Shown: one piece after another, positions 19,981 through 28,047 of the stretch | How the letters are laid out: every line of letters starts with the position of its first letter | Numbering within the stretch: position 1 is the first letter of the stretch | DNA from: Chloroflexota bacterium | GTDB taxonomy: Bacteria; Chloroflexota; Dehalococcoidia; UBA2979 | Reading direction: 5' to 3' | NCBI GenBank assembly: GCA_947472995.1 | Contig: CANJBO010000001.1 | Location: forward strand, 1 to 64,000 | DNA length: 64,000 nucleotides | Position numbers and translations under genes: made by a program | Notes under the pieces: generated by a model | Databases searched by the model: none | The model's input: only the letters and a program-made list of their open reading frames with translations | Told to the model about the DNA's origin: nothing

Positions 19981-21162
19981 ATGATGCGGGACGTGAAGGC
20001 ACGAGCACTACTCTCTGCGGGCGTGATGGTGGCGCTTGTTGCGGTCGCGTGCGATCGCCCGCCGCCCACCCCGACGACTGTCGCGACCCAGGCAACTACG
20101 TCATCATCGACAGCGACTCCGACGGCCACACCTACGCCTGCTCCGCCGCCACCAGCAACCCCCACGCCACACCCGGCGCCTGATCCTCCGCTGCCACTCT
20201 TGCAGGGAGTGGCGCGACCGTCCGGTACGTTTCTTGTGCGCCGTGGGAACGAGCTCTGGTCCGTCTCGTTAGATCAACCGAGCAATACGCAACTGCAAGC
20301 GGCGGTGCCAACGGGGGCGCGCTACCTCGGCTATCAAATCGACGCGGCTGGAATAAACCACGCCTTCGCGGTCTCGCCGCCAGCACCCGGCGGTCCGACC
20401 TCGTTGTTCGTGCGCTCTCAGCAGGCCCCGTCCGCTCCGGCGACGAGCGCGCCCGGCGCCGGCATCAGGATGCCGAACGGCGGGTTCGCGTACGCGGGAA
20501 CCGATGGCATCCATGTCCTCGAGGGGCCGATGCTGAGCGATCGGCTCGCGCTGCCGAATACACCTTGCTCCGTCCCGGTGCGATGCACTCGCTATGTTCC
20601 GATTGGTGTGTCGGCCGATGGCGTGTTCGTGCTTGTGAAGGTGCAGGCGTACGAGGGCGGATTCGCACGAATCCTCAATCTGAAGACAAACATGATCGGC
20701 GCGAAAGGCATGATCGATTCTGGCCTAGGGTGGGAACCTGCAGGATCTCGTGTGTGCGGAACCTTCAGCTCATACGGCGGCCCGATGACCATCATTGCCG
20801 TCGGTGATCTCGCGACCGAAACGACCCAGAGCTTGGCCTGGCCGTCGGGCCGGGCGCCTGACGATCTCTATGGCAAAGAGGTCTTGCAGTGCGCTTGGTC
20901 GCCCAATGGAGAAATCGCGGTGCTCACAGGGCCACCGAGTCGTCCTGCCAGCGGTCGACCGGGCCATTCGGTCGTATTCTTCGACACCAAGTTCGCGTTC
21001 ACAGCAGCCTACGAGTTATCCGAGGCGCGTCTGATCGGATGGGCTCCGGATGCGAGCGGAGTGATGTTGAGTCGCAATGACTCATACGTCGTTCTCGATC
21101 GTCAGGGCGTGCTGCGATCGCTGGACGTTGGCGGGACGATTGTCGATATCGTCCGCCCGTAG
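19981..21162 (+). CDS. putative lipoprotein with Thr/Pro linker and propeller-like domain
   Basis: A 393-aa protein with a lipobox-like signal (LVAVACD), a linker rich in Thr, Pro, Ala and Ser (residues about 30-75), then about 310 residues with repeated beta motifs (GNELWSVSLDQP, GIHVLEGPMLSD, CAWSPNGEIAVLTG, GWAPDASGVMLSRNDSY) suggestive of a WD40/TolB-like propeller. It is probably anchored outside the membrane. The coding part after the linker is less GC-rich (55-60% in lines I counted) with mixed codon use, unlike its neighbours. It lies opposite to, and between, topA and the Xer gene, which are usually adjacent. Function unknown. Confidence 0.7.
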   Translation: MMRDVKARALLSAGVMVALVAVACDRPPPTPTTVATQATTSSSTATPTATPTPAPPPPATPTPHPAPDPPLPLLQGVARPSGTFLVRRGNELWSVSLDQPSNTQLQAAVPTGARYLGYQIDAAGINHAFAVSPPAPGGPTSLFVRSQQAPSAPATSAPGAGIRMPNGGFAYAGTDGIHVLEGPMLSDRLALPNTPCSVPVRCTRYVPIGVSADGVFVLVKVQAYEGGFARILNLKTNMIGAKGMIDSGLGWEPAGSRVCGTFSSYGGPMTIIAVGDLATETTQSLAWPSGRAPDDLYGKEVLQCAWSPNGEIAVLTGPPSRPASGRPGHSVVFFDTKFAFTAAYELSEARLIGWAPDASGVMLSRNDSYVVLDRQGVLRSLDVGGTIVDIVRP

Positions 21163-21165
21163 CAG

Positions 21166-23964
21166 CTAACTCGCCCGCCGCGTCCTCGAGGTGGTGGTGC
21201 GCGAGGACTTCGTGGCGCGGCGGGCGGGGACGCGCTTGCTCGCCGGCTTGGGGGCGCGGGGGTCCTTGCCCTCCGAGCGCAGCTTCTCCTCGCGCGCGGC
21301 GAGGAGGTCGATGCCGTCCTGCAGCGTCAGCGTCTTCGGCTCGCGGCCGCGCGGCAGCGAGGCGTTGACGACGCCATCGGTGACGTACGGGCCGAACTTG
21401 CCGGTGCGGATCGTGATCGCCGCCTTGCTGTCGGGGTGCTCGCCCAGCTCAGCGAGGACGCTCTGCGCGACGCGGCGGCCGAACTGGCGCGGCTGCGCGA
21501 GCAGCTTGACCGCCTCGTCGAGGGTCAACGTCTTCATCGCGAAGTGGCCGCCCTCGATGCTGCGGCTGTCCTTGCCGGAGCGGACGTACGGGCCGTTGGG
21601 GCCGTCCTGCGCCGTCACCGGCTCGCCCGTGTCCGGGTGCGCGCCCAGCACCTTCGGGAACGAGAGCAGCATCAGCGCGTCGTCGAGGGACAGCGTCTCC
21701 ATCGACATGTCTTCCCACATGGAGGCGCGGCGCGGCTTGTCCTTGCTCTTTGGCTCGGGGTCCTCGCCCAGCTGGACGTAGGGGCCGTAGCGGCCGGTCT
21801 TCAGGTAGATCGGCATGTTGGTTTGCGGATCGATGCCCAGCACGCGGTCGCCGAGGCGCTCCTCCTGCAGCAGCCGGATGGCGTCCTCGACGGTCACCTC
21901 GTCGGGCGCGAGGCTCTCGGGGATCGAGGCGCGCTCGGCGTCGTCGCCCATCTGCACGTAAGGGCCGTAGCGGCCAACGCGCACGGAGATCTCGCGGCCC
22001 TCGTCGTTCTTGCCGATCGCGACCGACGACACGGCGCGGGCGTCGATCGCCTCCCAGCCCTTGTCGATCGTCGCGTGCAGGCCGTCGTGCGCCAGCGGCT
22101 CGGTCGGCGGCGCGCCGGGGTCGCCGAAGTAGAGCGCGCGCAGCCACGGCTTCGGGTCGCGCTCGCCGTCCGCGATCTCGTCGAGGCGCTCCTCCATCCG
22201 CGCTGTGAACCCGAGGTCCACGAGGTCGGGGAAGTGCTGCTCCAGGAGGTTCACCACCGCGAACGCGACGAACGTGGGCACGAGCGCGCTGCCGCGCTTC
22301 CACACGTAGCCGCGGTCCTGGATCGTCTGGAGGATCGAGGCGTACGTGGACGGGCGGCCGATGCCGCGCTCCTCGAGCTCGCGGATGAGCGAGGCCTCGG
22401 TCCAGCGGGCGGGGGGCTGCGTCTCGTGACCCTTCGCCTCCAGGCCGCGCGCGTCGAGTTCCTGGCCGACACGCAGCGGCGGGAGGATGCGCTCCTGGTC
22501 CTCGAGTTCCGCGTCCGGGTCGTCGGAGCCCTCGACGTACGCGCGGAGGAAGCCGGGGAAGGTGATGACCTTGCCGGCGGTCTGGAACGCGGCCACGCCG
22601 TCCGGGCCGGCGTCGGCGGTGAGGCGGACCTGCGTGCGCAACCCGGAGGCGTCCTTCATCTGCGAGGCGACCGTGCGCTTCCACACGAGGTCGTACAGCC
22701 GGATCGCGTCGGCATCGAGCTCGCCGCGCAGGCTCTCCGGCGTGCGGAAGATGTCGCCCGCGGGGCGGATCGCCTCGTGCGCCTCCTGCGCCGCCTTGCC
22801 GCTCGCGTAGCGTCGAGGCTCCGCCGGCACGTAGTCGTCGCCGTACAGCGAGGCGGCCTGTCGGCGCGCGGCGTCCAGCGCCTGCTGCGACAGGTTCGTG
22901 CTGTCCGTTCGCATGTAGGTGATGTAGCCGTTCTCGTACAGCCGCTGCGCCACCTGCATCGTCCGCTGAGCGGTGTAGCGGAGCTTGCGCGCCGCCTCCT
23001 GCTGGATCGTGGAGGTGATGAACGGCGCGGGCGGGCGCTGCGTGAACGGGCGCTCGGTGACATCGGCGACCGCGAACGTCGAGGCGCGCAGGCGCTCCGC
23101 CAGCGACTCGGCGGCGGTCTGGTCGAGCAGCCGCGCGCCCTGCGCCTCGGTCGAGGTGAGCCTGCCGGTCTCGGGGTCGAAGTCGCGTCCGCTGGCGACG
23201 CGGCGGCCGCCCAGCTCGACGAGGTGCGCGCCGACGGTCGTGTCGCCGTCGCTCCGCTCGCGCGTGGCGAGCGTGGCGTCCACGTCCCAGTACGAGGCGG
23301 AGTTGAAGCGCATGCGGGCGCGCTCGCGGTCGACGATCAGGCGCACGGCGACGGACTGCACGCGGCCCGCCGAGAGCCTCGGCGCGACCTTCTTCCACAG
23401 CACCGGCGAGATCTCGTAGCCGTACAGCCGGTCGAGGATGCGCCGGGCCTCCTGCGCGCGGACGAGGTCGAAGTCCACTTCGCGGGGGTTCGCGATCGCC
23501 GTCTCGATGGCCGCGCGGGTGATCTCGTGGAACACCATGCGGCGGACGGGGACGTTCGGCTTCAGCACCTGGAGCAGGTGCCACGCGATCGCCTCGCCCT
23601 CGCGGTCCTCATCGGTCGCGAGGTAGAGCTCGTCGGCGTCCTTCATCAGGGCCCGCAGCTTCTTCACCTGCTCCGCCTTGTCCGGTGGGACGACGTAGAG
23701 CGGCTCGAAGTTCGCCTCGATGTTCACGCCGAGGCGCGCCCAGGGCTCCTTCTTGTATTCCTTCGGGATCTGCGCCGCCGAGGACGGCAGGTCCCGGATG
23801 TGTCCGATCGAGGACTCCACGACGTAGTCGGGGCCGAGGTACTGCGAGATGGTGCGCGCCTTCGCGGGCGACTCGACGATCACGAGGCGACGCACCGGCC
23901 CGCCGGGGGTCGTGCTTTTGGCGGCGCGGCGGCGTGGGGCCGCAGGCGTGTCGGTCGTCATCAT
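21166..23964 (-). CDS. topA: DNA topoisomerase I (type IA)
   Basis: Relaxes negative supercoils. 932 aa: Toprim domain (LVIVESPAKARTISQYLG, then YLATDEDREGEAIAWHLL), then the central domains with the active-site tyrosine in ENGYITYMRTDSTNLSQQAL, and a C-terminus made of repeated GPYVQMGDD / GPYVQLGEDP / GPYVRSGKD / GPYVTDGV modules instead of Cys4 zinc fingers. The tail is basic (KSSRTTTSRTRRAS). The ATG overlaps the dprA stop by 4 nt, so dprA-topA is an operon. Confidence 0.97.
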   Translation of the reverse strand: MMTTDTPAAPRRRAAKSTTPGGPVRRLVIVESPAKARTISQYLGPDYVVESSIGHIRDLPSSAAQIPKEYKKEPWARLGVNIEANFEPLYVVPPDKAEQVKKLRALMKDADELYLATDEDREGEAIAWHLLQVLKPNVPVRRMVFHEITRAAIETAIANPREVDFDLVRAQEARRILDRLYGYEISPVLWKKVAPRLSAGRVQSVAVRLIVDRERARMRFNSASYWDVDATLATRERSDGDTTVGAHLVELGGRRVASGRDFDPETGRLTSTEAQGARLLDQTAAESLAERLRASTFAVADVTERPFTQRPPAPFITSTIQQEAARKLRYTAQRTMQVAQRLYENGYITYMRTDSTNLSQQALDAARRQAASLYGDDYVPAEPRRYASGKAAQEAHEAIRPAGDIFRTPESLRGELDADAIRLYDLVWKRTVASQMKDASGLRTQVRLTADAGPDGVAAFQTAGKVITFPGFLRAYVEGSDDPDAELEDQERILPPLRVGQELDARGLEAKGHETQPPARWTEASLIRELEERGIGRPSTYASILQTIQDRGYVWKRGSALVPTFVAFAVVNLLEQHFPDLVDLGFTARMEERLDEIADGERDPKPWLRALYFGDPGAPPTEPLAHDGLHATIDKGWEAIDARAVSSVAIGKNDEGREISVRVGRYGPYVQMGDDAERASIPESLAPDEVTVEDAIRLLQEERLGDRVLGIDPQTNMPIYLKTGRYGPYVQLGEDPEPKSKDKPRRASMWEDMSMETLSLDDALMLLSFPKVLGAHPDTGEPVTAQDGPNGPYVRSGKDSRSIEGGHFAMKTLTLDEAVKLLAQPRQFGRRVAQSVLAELGEHPDSKAAITIRTGKFGPYVTDGVVNASLPRGREPKTLTLQDGIDLLAAREEKLRSEGKDPRAPKPASKRVPARRATKSSRTTTSRTRRAS

Positions 23965-25118
23965 CGTGTCCCGTCGGTGCGGGCGGGTTCAATCGGAGCG
24001 CCATACTCGGCGCTCTCTTCCCGCACCCGAACGAACTGCATCCCGCCCAGATCGCGGACGAGACCCTTCAATTCAAGAAGAGCGAGCGTACCGGACGCAA
24101 TGGAGGGTGCCAAACCGCTCCTCCGGGCGACGATATCGACGTGCTGCGGCTCGCGCGTTAACACGCTCATCAGCGCGCGCTCGTCGTCGCTGTCCGGCGG
24201 GGCGGCGCGGCCGAAGTCCATCTGCGCCCCGATCTGCGTGAGATTGAGCGCCTCGAGGATGTCGTCGGCGGAGGAGACGGGGGTCGCGCCGTCCTTGATC
24301 AGCCCGAGCGGGCCTCGCGACTGTGGCGAGAAGATCGAGCCGGGGACGGCGAACAGCTCGCGGTTCTGCTCCGTGGCGAAGCGCGCGGTGATCATCGCGC
24401 CGGACTTGAAGTCGCCCTCGATCACCAGCGTGCCCAGCGACACGCCGGAAAGAATCCGGTTGCGTCGAGGAAAGAAGTCGGCGCGCGGCTTCGTCCCCAG
24501 CGGGTAGTCCGTCATGAGCGCGCCACGCTCGGCGATCTCGTCGGCGAGGCGTCGGTTCTCCGGCGGATAGATCGTGTCCAGCCCGTTCGCGAGTGCCGCC
24601 GCCGTGCGCCCGCCGGTGTCGAGCGTGGTGCGGTGCGCGATCGTGTCGACACCCCGCGCGAGGCCGGAGACGACGGTGATCCCGGCGGCGGCGAGGCCCC
24701 TCGACAGCTCGGCCGTCGCCTGGCGACCGTAGGCGGTCGCGCGGCGGGTGCCGACGACGGCGACGCTCCACTCGTCCTCGGGCCGCCACGCGCCTCGGAC
24801 ATAAAGTAGCGGCGGCGCGTCGTCGATCTCGCCGAGGCGGCCCGGGTACCGCGAGTCACTCGCGGCGAGCGCCGTGACGCCCGCCTGCTCCAGTCGCTCC
24901 ATCTCGGCGTCCGGGTCGATCTCCTCCTGCGCCCGGAGCACCTCGGTCGTCGTGCGGGCGTCGAGGCCCGCGGCGGCGAGGTCGCTGCTCCCGGCGCGCC
25001 ACGCGTGCTCCATGTCGGGGAAGAAGCGGTCGAGCATGCCGAAGCGCATGCTCCCGAGCCGGTGGACCCGGTGCAGGGCGACGCGATAGCGCAGGTCGGC
25101 GGGCGACTGGTCGATCAC
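23961..25118 (-). CDS. dprA: DNA processing protein DprA
   Basis: Loads RecA on incoming single-stranded DNA during transformation. 385 aa with an N-terminal SAM-like helical part, a Rossmann fold (WSVAVVGTRRATAYGRQATA, VSGLARGVDTIAHRTTL, ALANGLDTIYPPENRRL, VSLGTLVIEGDFKSGAMIT) and a C-terminal winged-helix DML1-like domain. GTG 25118 follows TACCCT by six bases, a possible leaderless start. It implies that competence is at least partly retained, though no other com gene is in the window. Confidence 0.96.
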   Translation of the reverse strand: MIDQSPADLRYRVALHRVHRLGSMRFGMLDRFFPDMEHAWRAGSSDLAAAGLDARTTTEVLRAQEEIDPDAEMERLEQAGVTALAASDSRYPGRLGEIDDAPPLLYVRGAWRPEDEWSVAVVGTRRATAYGRQATAELSRGLAAAGITVVSGLARGVDTIAHRTTLDTGGRTAAALANGLDTIYPPENRRLADEIAERGALMTDYPLGTKPRADFFPRRNRILSGVSLGTLVIEGDFKSGAMITARFATEQNRELFAVPGSIFSPQSRGPLGLIKDGATPVSSADDILEALNLTQIGAQMDFGRAAPPDSDDERALMSVLTREPQHVDIVARRSGLAPSIASGTLALLELKGLVRDLGGMQFVRVREESAEYGAPIEPARTDGTR

Positions 25119-25124
25119 CGGCGC

Positions 25125-25130
25125 AGGGTA
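25125..25130 (-). promoter_or_regulatory. -10 box for leaderless dprA (TACCCT)
   Basis: TACCCT on the minus strand, separated from the dprA GTG by exactly six bases, so transcription would begin at or next to the start codon. No Shine-Dalgarno sequence is present. Confidence 0.45.
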
Positions 25131-25161
25131 GGGCGCGCCGCAACCCTGTGCCAGATGCGGC

Positions 25162-26466
25162 CTAGATCGCCTCGACGGCGGCGCTGTTCACGGCGGTGCC
25201 GGGCGGGCGGCGCAGCACGCGCACGCGCTTCACGCGCCGGCCGAGGATCGTGAGCACGCGCAGCTCCAGGTGCGGCACCTCGTCGGCGTCGCCGTCGGGC
25301 TCCATCGCGCGCGCGACGACCTCGTCGCCCGGGACGGCGAGACGGCCGAGCGAGGTGACGATGAGGCCGCCGACGGTGTCGAAGTCGTCCGCGACCAGCT
25401 CCGACTCGAACAGCTCGTTCAACTCGTCGATGGTGAGGCTGCCGTCCACGATCGCCTCGACCGGGGAGAGCTGCTCGACCTCGGCAGCCGGCGTGTCGTA
25501 CTCGTCGTTGATCTCGCCGACGATCTCCTCGAGCAGGTCCTCGACGGTGATCACGCCGGCCGTCCCGCCGTACTCGTCCACGACGATCGCGAGGTGGACG
25601 CGCGCGCGGCGCAGATCCGTCAGCAGCTCGTCGGCGCGGCGCGTCTCCGGCACGAGGTACGGCGGACGCGCGAGGTCCGCGAGGCGCGGCAGGGCGTCGC
25701 CGCCGGAGACGTAGCCCAGCAGGTCCTTCGCGTAGACGACGCCGACCACGCGGTCCAGCGACTCCTCGTACAGCGGGATGCGGCTGAAGCCGGAGGTCGC
25801 GGCGAGGCGCATCGCGTCGGCGAAGCTGGCCTCCGAGGACAGCGCCGTGACGTCCGTGCGCGGGGTCATCAGCTCGCGCGCGGTGTGCTCCGACAGCTGG
25901 AGGACGGCGCGCATCATGCGGCGCTCCTCCACCATCTTGTCGTCGTCCTGGTCGGTCGCCTCGAGCAGCCCGATCAGCTCCTCGGCGGGGTCGATCTGGT
26001 CGATCGGCCCGCGATAGCCGAGCGCGCGCAACGTCACCGTCACGGGCAGCCCGAAGAGGATCGCGATCGGCGTGAAGACCGCCTGCAGGACGCGCACCGG
26101 CGGGTCGAGGGCCGCCGCGAGCATCTCCGTGCGCGCGGCCCGTCGTGCCGCCGCGCGCAGCATGCCGATCGTCGCGAGCAGGATCACCGCCCCCGCGACG
26201 TCCTCGACCGTGACGTTGCCGGTGACGATGCCGGCCGTGGCGACCATCGCGAGGATCGTCGCCGCGGTGAGGCCCGTGCGCAGCGCGCGCGTGAGCTGCT
26301 GGCGCTCCGAGGTGTAGTCGCGCAGCAGCCCGGACAGTGTGCCGTCGCGGACGACGCGACGGCGGACGAGGTCAATCGATGCGGCCTCGGCGGCGGTCAG
26401 CACGACCAGCAGCACGAGACCGGCGACGAGGAGGACGGTGCAGATGAGGATCGTATCCAAAAGCAC
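25162..26466 (-). CDS. CNNM/CorC-type transporter-associated protein with CBS pair
   Basis: HlyC/CorC family membrane protein, linked to Mg/Co ion handling. Residues 1-30 and about 65-105 and 130-155 are hydrophobic (the CNNM-like domain). They are followed by the hallmark REMTPR-like [16 protein letters not shown], two CBS motifs ([40 protein letters not shown]) and a C-terminal CorC_HlyC domain ([19 protein letters not shown] and [20 protein letters not shown]). 434 aa, GTG start at 26466, 18 nt after glmU. Confidence 0.9.
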   Translation of the reverse strand: MLLDTILICTVLLVAGLVLLVVLTAAEAASIDLVRRRVVRDGTLSGLLRDYTSERQQLTRALRTGLTAATILAMVATAGIVTGNVTVEDVAGAVILLATIGMLRAAARRAARTEMLAAALDPPVRVLQAVFTPIAILFGLPVTVTLRALGYRGPIDQIDPAEELIGLLEATDQDDDKMVEERRMMRAVLQLSEHTARELMTPRTDVTALSSEASFADAMRLAATSGFSRIPLYEESLDRVVGVVYAKDLLGYVSGGDALPRLADLARPPYLVPETRRADELLTDLRRARVHLAIVVDEYGGTAGVITVEDLLEEIVGEINDEYDTPAAEVEQLSPVEAIVDGSLTIDELNELFESELVADDFDTVGGLIVTSLGRLAVPGDEVVARAMEPDGDADEVPHLELRVLTILGRRVKRVRVLRRPPGTAVNSAAVEAI

Positions 26467-26484
26467 CGGCAGGCAGCGCGGTCG

Positions 26485-27909
26485 CTACGCCGGATCGCCT
26501 CCTTCGGCCATCGATCTGGTGGTGCCGATCACGCGCGCCGGGACGCCGACCACGGTCGCGCCGGCCGGCACGTCGTCCACGACCACGGCGCCCGCGCCGG
26601 TGCGCGCCCCGGCGCCGAGGCTCACCGGCGCGACCATCACCGTGTCGCTGCCGAGGTGCACGCCGTCGCCGATCACCGTGCGGTGCTTGTTCACGCCGTC
26701 GTAGTTCGCGGTGATCGATCCGGCGCCCACGTTCACGTCGGCGCCGACCTCGGCATCGCCGATGTACGAGAAGTGACCGACGGCGGTGCGCTCGCCCACG
26801 CGCGACGCCTTCACCTCGGCGTAGTTGCCGAGGTGGACGTCCCGCTCCAGCGTGGAGCCGGGGCGCACGTGGCAATACGGCCCGACGGTCACGCCCTCGC
26901 GCAGCACGGAACCCTCGAGGGTGGAGCCGCCGATAGTGCAGCCAGCGCCGATCGTCATGTCGTGCAGGATCGCGTTCGGGCCGATGCGGCAGCCCCCGGC
27001 GATGGTGGTCGCGCCGGTGATGTGCGTGCCCGGCAGCAGCACCGTGTCCGCCTCGATGGTCACGCCGGCGTCGACGTAGATCGTCGGCGGGTCCATCAGC
27101 GTCACGCCGTCGCGCATCAGGCGCTCGCGGATGCGATCGCGCAGGGTCCGGTCGGCGTGCGCCAGCTGCATGCGATCGCCGATCTGCGCGACCTCGATCG
27201 CCTCGGCGACCTGGAACGCCTCGACGCCGCCGCGCGCGACCGCGTGCGCCACGAGGTCGCCGAGCGAGTCGGTGCTGGCGTTCGGCTCGAGCAGCGCGAG
27301 CGTGTCCCAGAGCCACGCGGCGTCGGCGGCGTACAGGCCGGCGTTGACCTCGGGCTGGCCGCGCATCGCGCCCGTCAGGTCGCGCTCGCGGACGATGCCC
27401 TGCACCTCGCCGTTGCGGCGGAGGATGCGACCGAAGCCGTGCGGGTCGGTGAGGTACGCCGTGAGGAAGGTGAGCGTGCGGCCGGCGTCGAGGTGGCGCC
27501 CCGCCAGCTCGCGGAGCGTGCGCGTGCTGATCAGCGGCATGTCGGCGCGCAGGATCATCACGGGACCGTCGCCGCTCGCCGCGGCGCGAGAGCGGAGCGC
27601 GGCGTTCGCGGAGCCCTCGGCGTCGCGCGCGTCGATGACCTCGACGCCCTCACCGGCGGCGGCGACGAGCGTGGCGGGGTCCGTGCCCGAGACGACGAGG
27701 ATGCGCGGGCAGCCGGCCTCGCGCAGGAGGTCGCAGACGAGACGCACCATCGGCACGCCGGCGACCGGGTGCAGCACGGCGGGCGTCGAGGACTGCATCG
27801 CGACGGCATCGCCGGGCGCGAGCACCAGCGCCGTCCACCCCGCAAGGGAGGTGACGGCGGTCGTCTTGGGCGCGGAGGTGATGGTGGCCCTCGGCGTGCG
27901 GCTGGTCAT
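26485..27909 (-). CDS. glmU: GlmU-type bifunctional protein with degenerate uridylyltransferase domain
   Basis: Canonical GlmU acetylates GlcN-1-P and then uridylylates it to UDP-GlcNAc. 474 aa. The C-terminal left-handed beta-helix keeps the acetyltransferase features: NYAEVKASRVGERTAVGHF, with the catalytic-type His at about 379, and IGDAEVGADVNVGAGSITAN. The N-terminal half has lost key residues. The nucleotide-binding AAGxGTRM is APGDAVAM (31-38), so Arg is Ala; the PK lysine is Ala44; the metal-ligand NNR is GDR (244-246); and the TQQEYYLTD-like region is missing. Asp123 (RADMPLI) and NAGLYA remain. Probably acetyltransferase only; UTP transfer must come from elsewhere. Confidence 0.88.
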   Translation of the reverse strand: MTSRTPRATITSAPKTTAVTSLAGWTALVLAPGDAVAMQSSTPAVLHPVAGVPMVRLVCDLLREAGCPRILVVSGTDPATLVAAAGEGVEVIDARDAEGSANAALRSRAAASGDGPVMILRADMPLISTRTLRELAGRHLDAGRTLTFLTAYLTDPHGFGRILRRNGEVQGIVRERDLTGAMRGQPEVNAGLYAADAAWLWDTLALLEPNASTDSLGDLVAHAVARGGVEAFQVAEAIEVAQIGDRMQLAHADRTLRDRIRERLMRDGVTLMDPPTIYVDAGVTIEADTVLLPGTHITGATTIAGGCRIGPNAILHDMTIGAGCTIGGSTLEGSVLREGVTVGPYCHVRPGSTLERDVHLGNYAEVKASRVGERTAVGHFSYIGDAEVGADVNVGAGSITANYDGVNKHRTVIGDGVHLGSDTVMVAPVSLGAGARTGAGAVVVDDVPAGATVVGVPARVIGTTRSMAEGGDPA

Positions 27910-27955
27910 CGCGGTACGCGCCGTCCCACGCGTCGGGGTGCCGTGCGGTCTGAAA

Positions 27956-27984
27956 TTGACCGGCTGTAGGGGCCATTCTACACT
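27956..27984 (+). promoter_or_regulatory. alaS promoter (TTGACC - 17 - TACACT)
   Basis: A near-consensus sigma-70 promoter: TTGACC at 27956-27961, a 17-bp spacer and TACACT at 27979-27984, in the 138-nt divergent region between glmU and alaS. On the minus strand TAGAAT (27975-27980) overlaps this -10 and could serve glmU. Confidence 0.8.
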
Positions 27985-28047
27985 CGCCCCTCAGCCGACC
28001 TCCAGCGAGCCGACAGCAGCCGACGTTCCGGAAGCGAGCGCACACCC

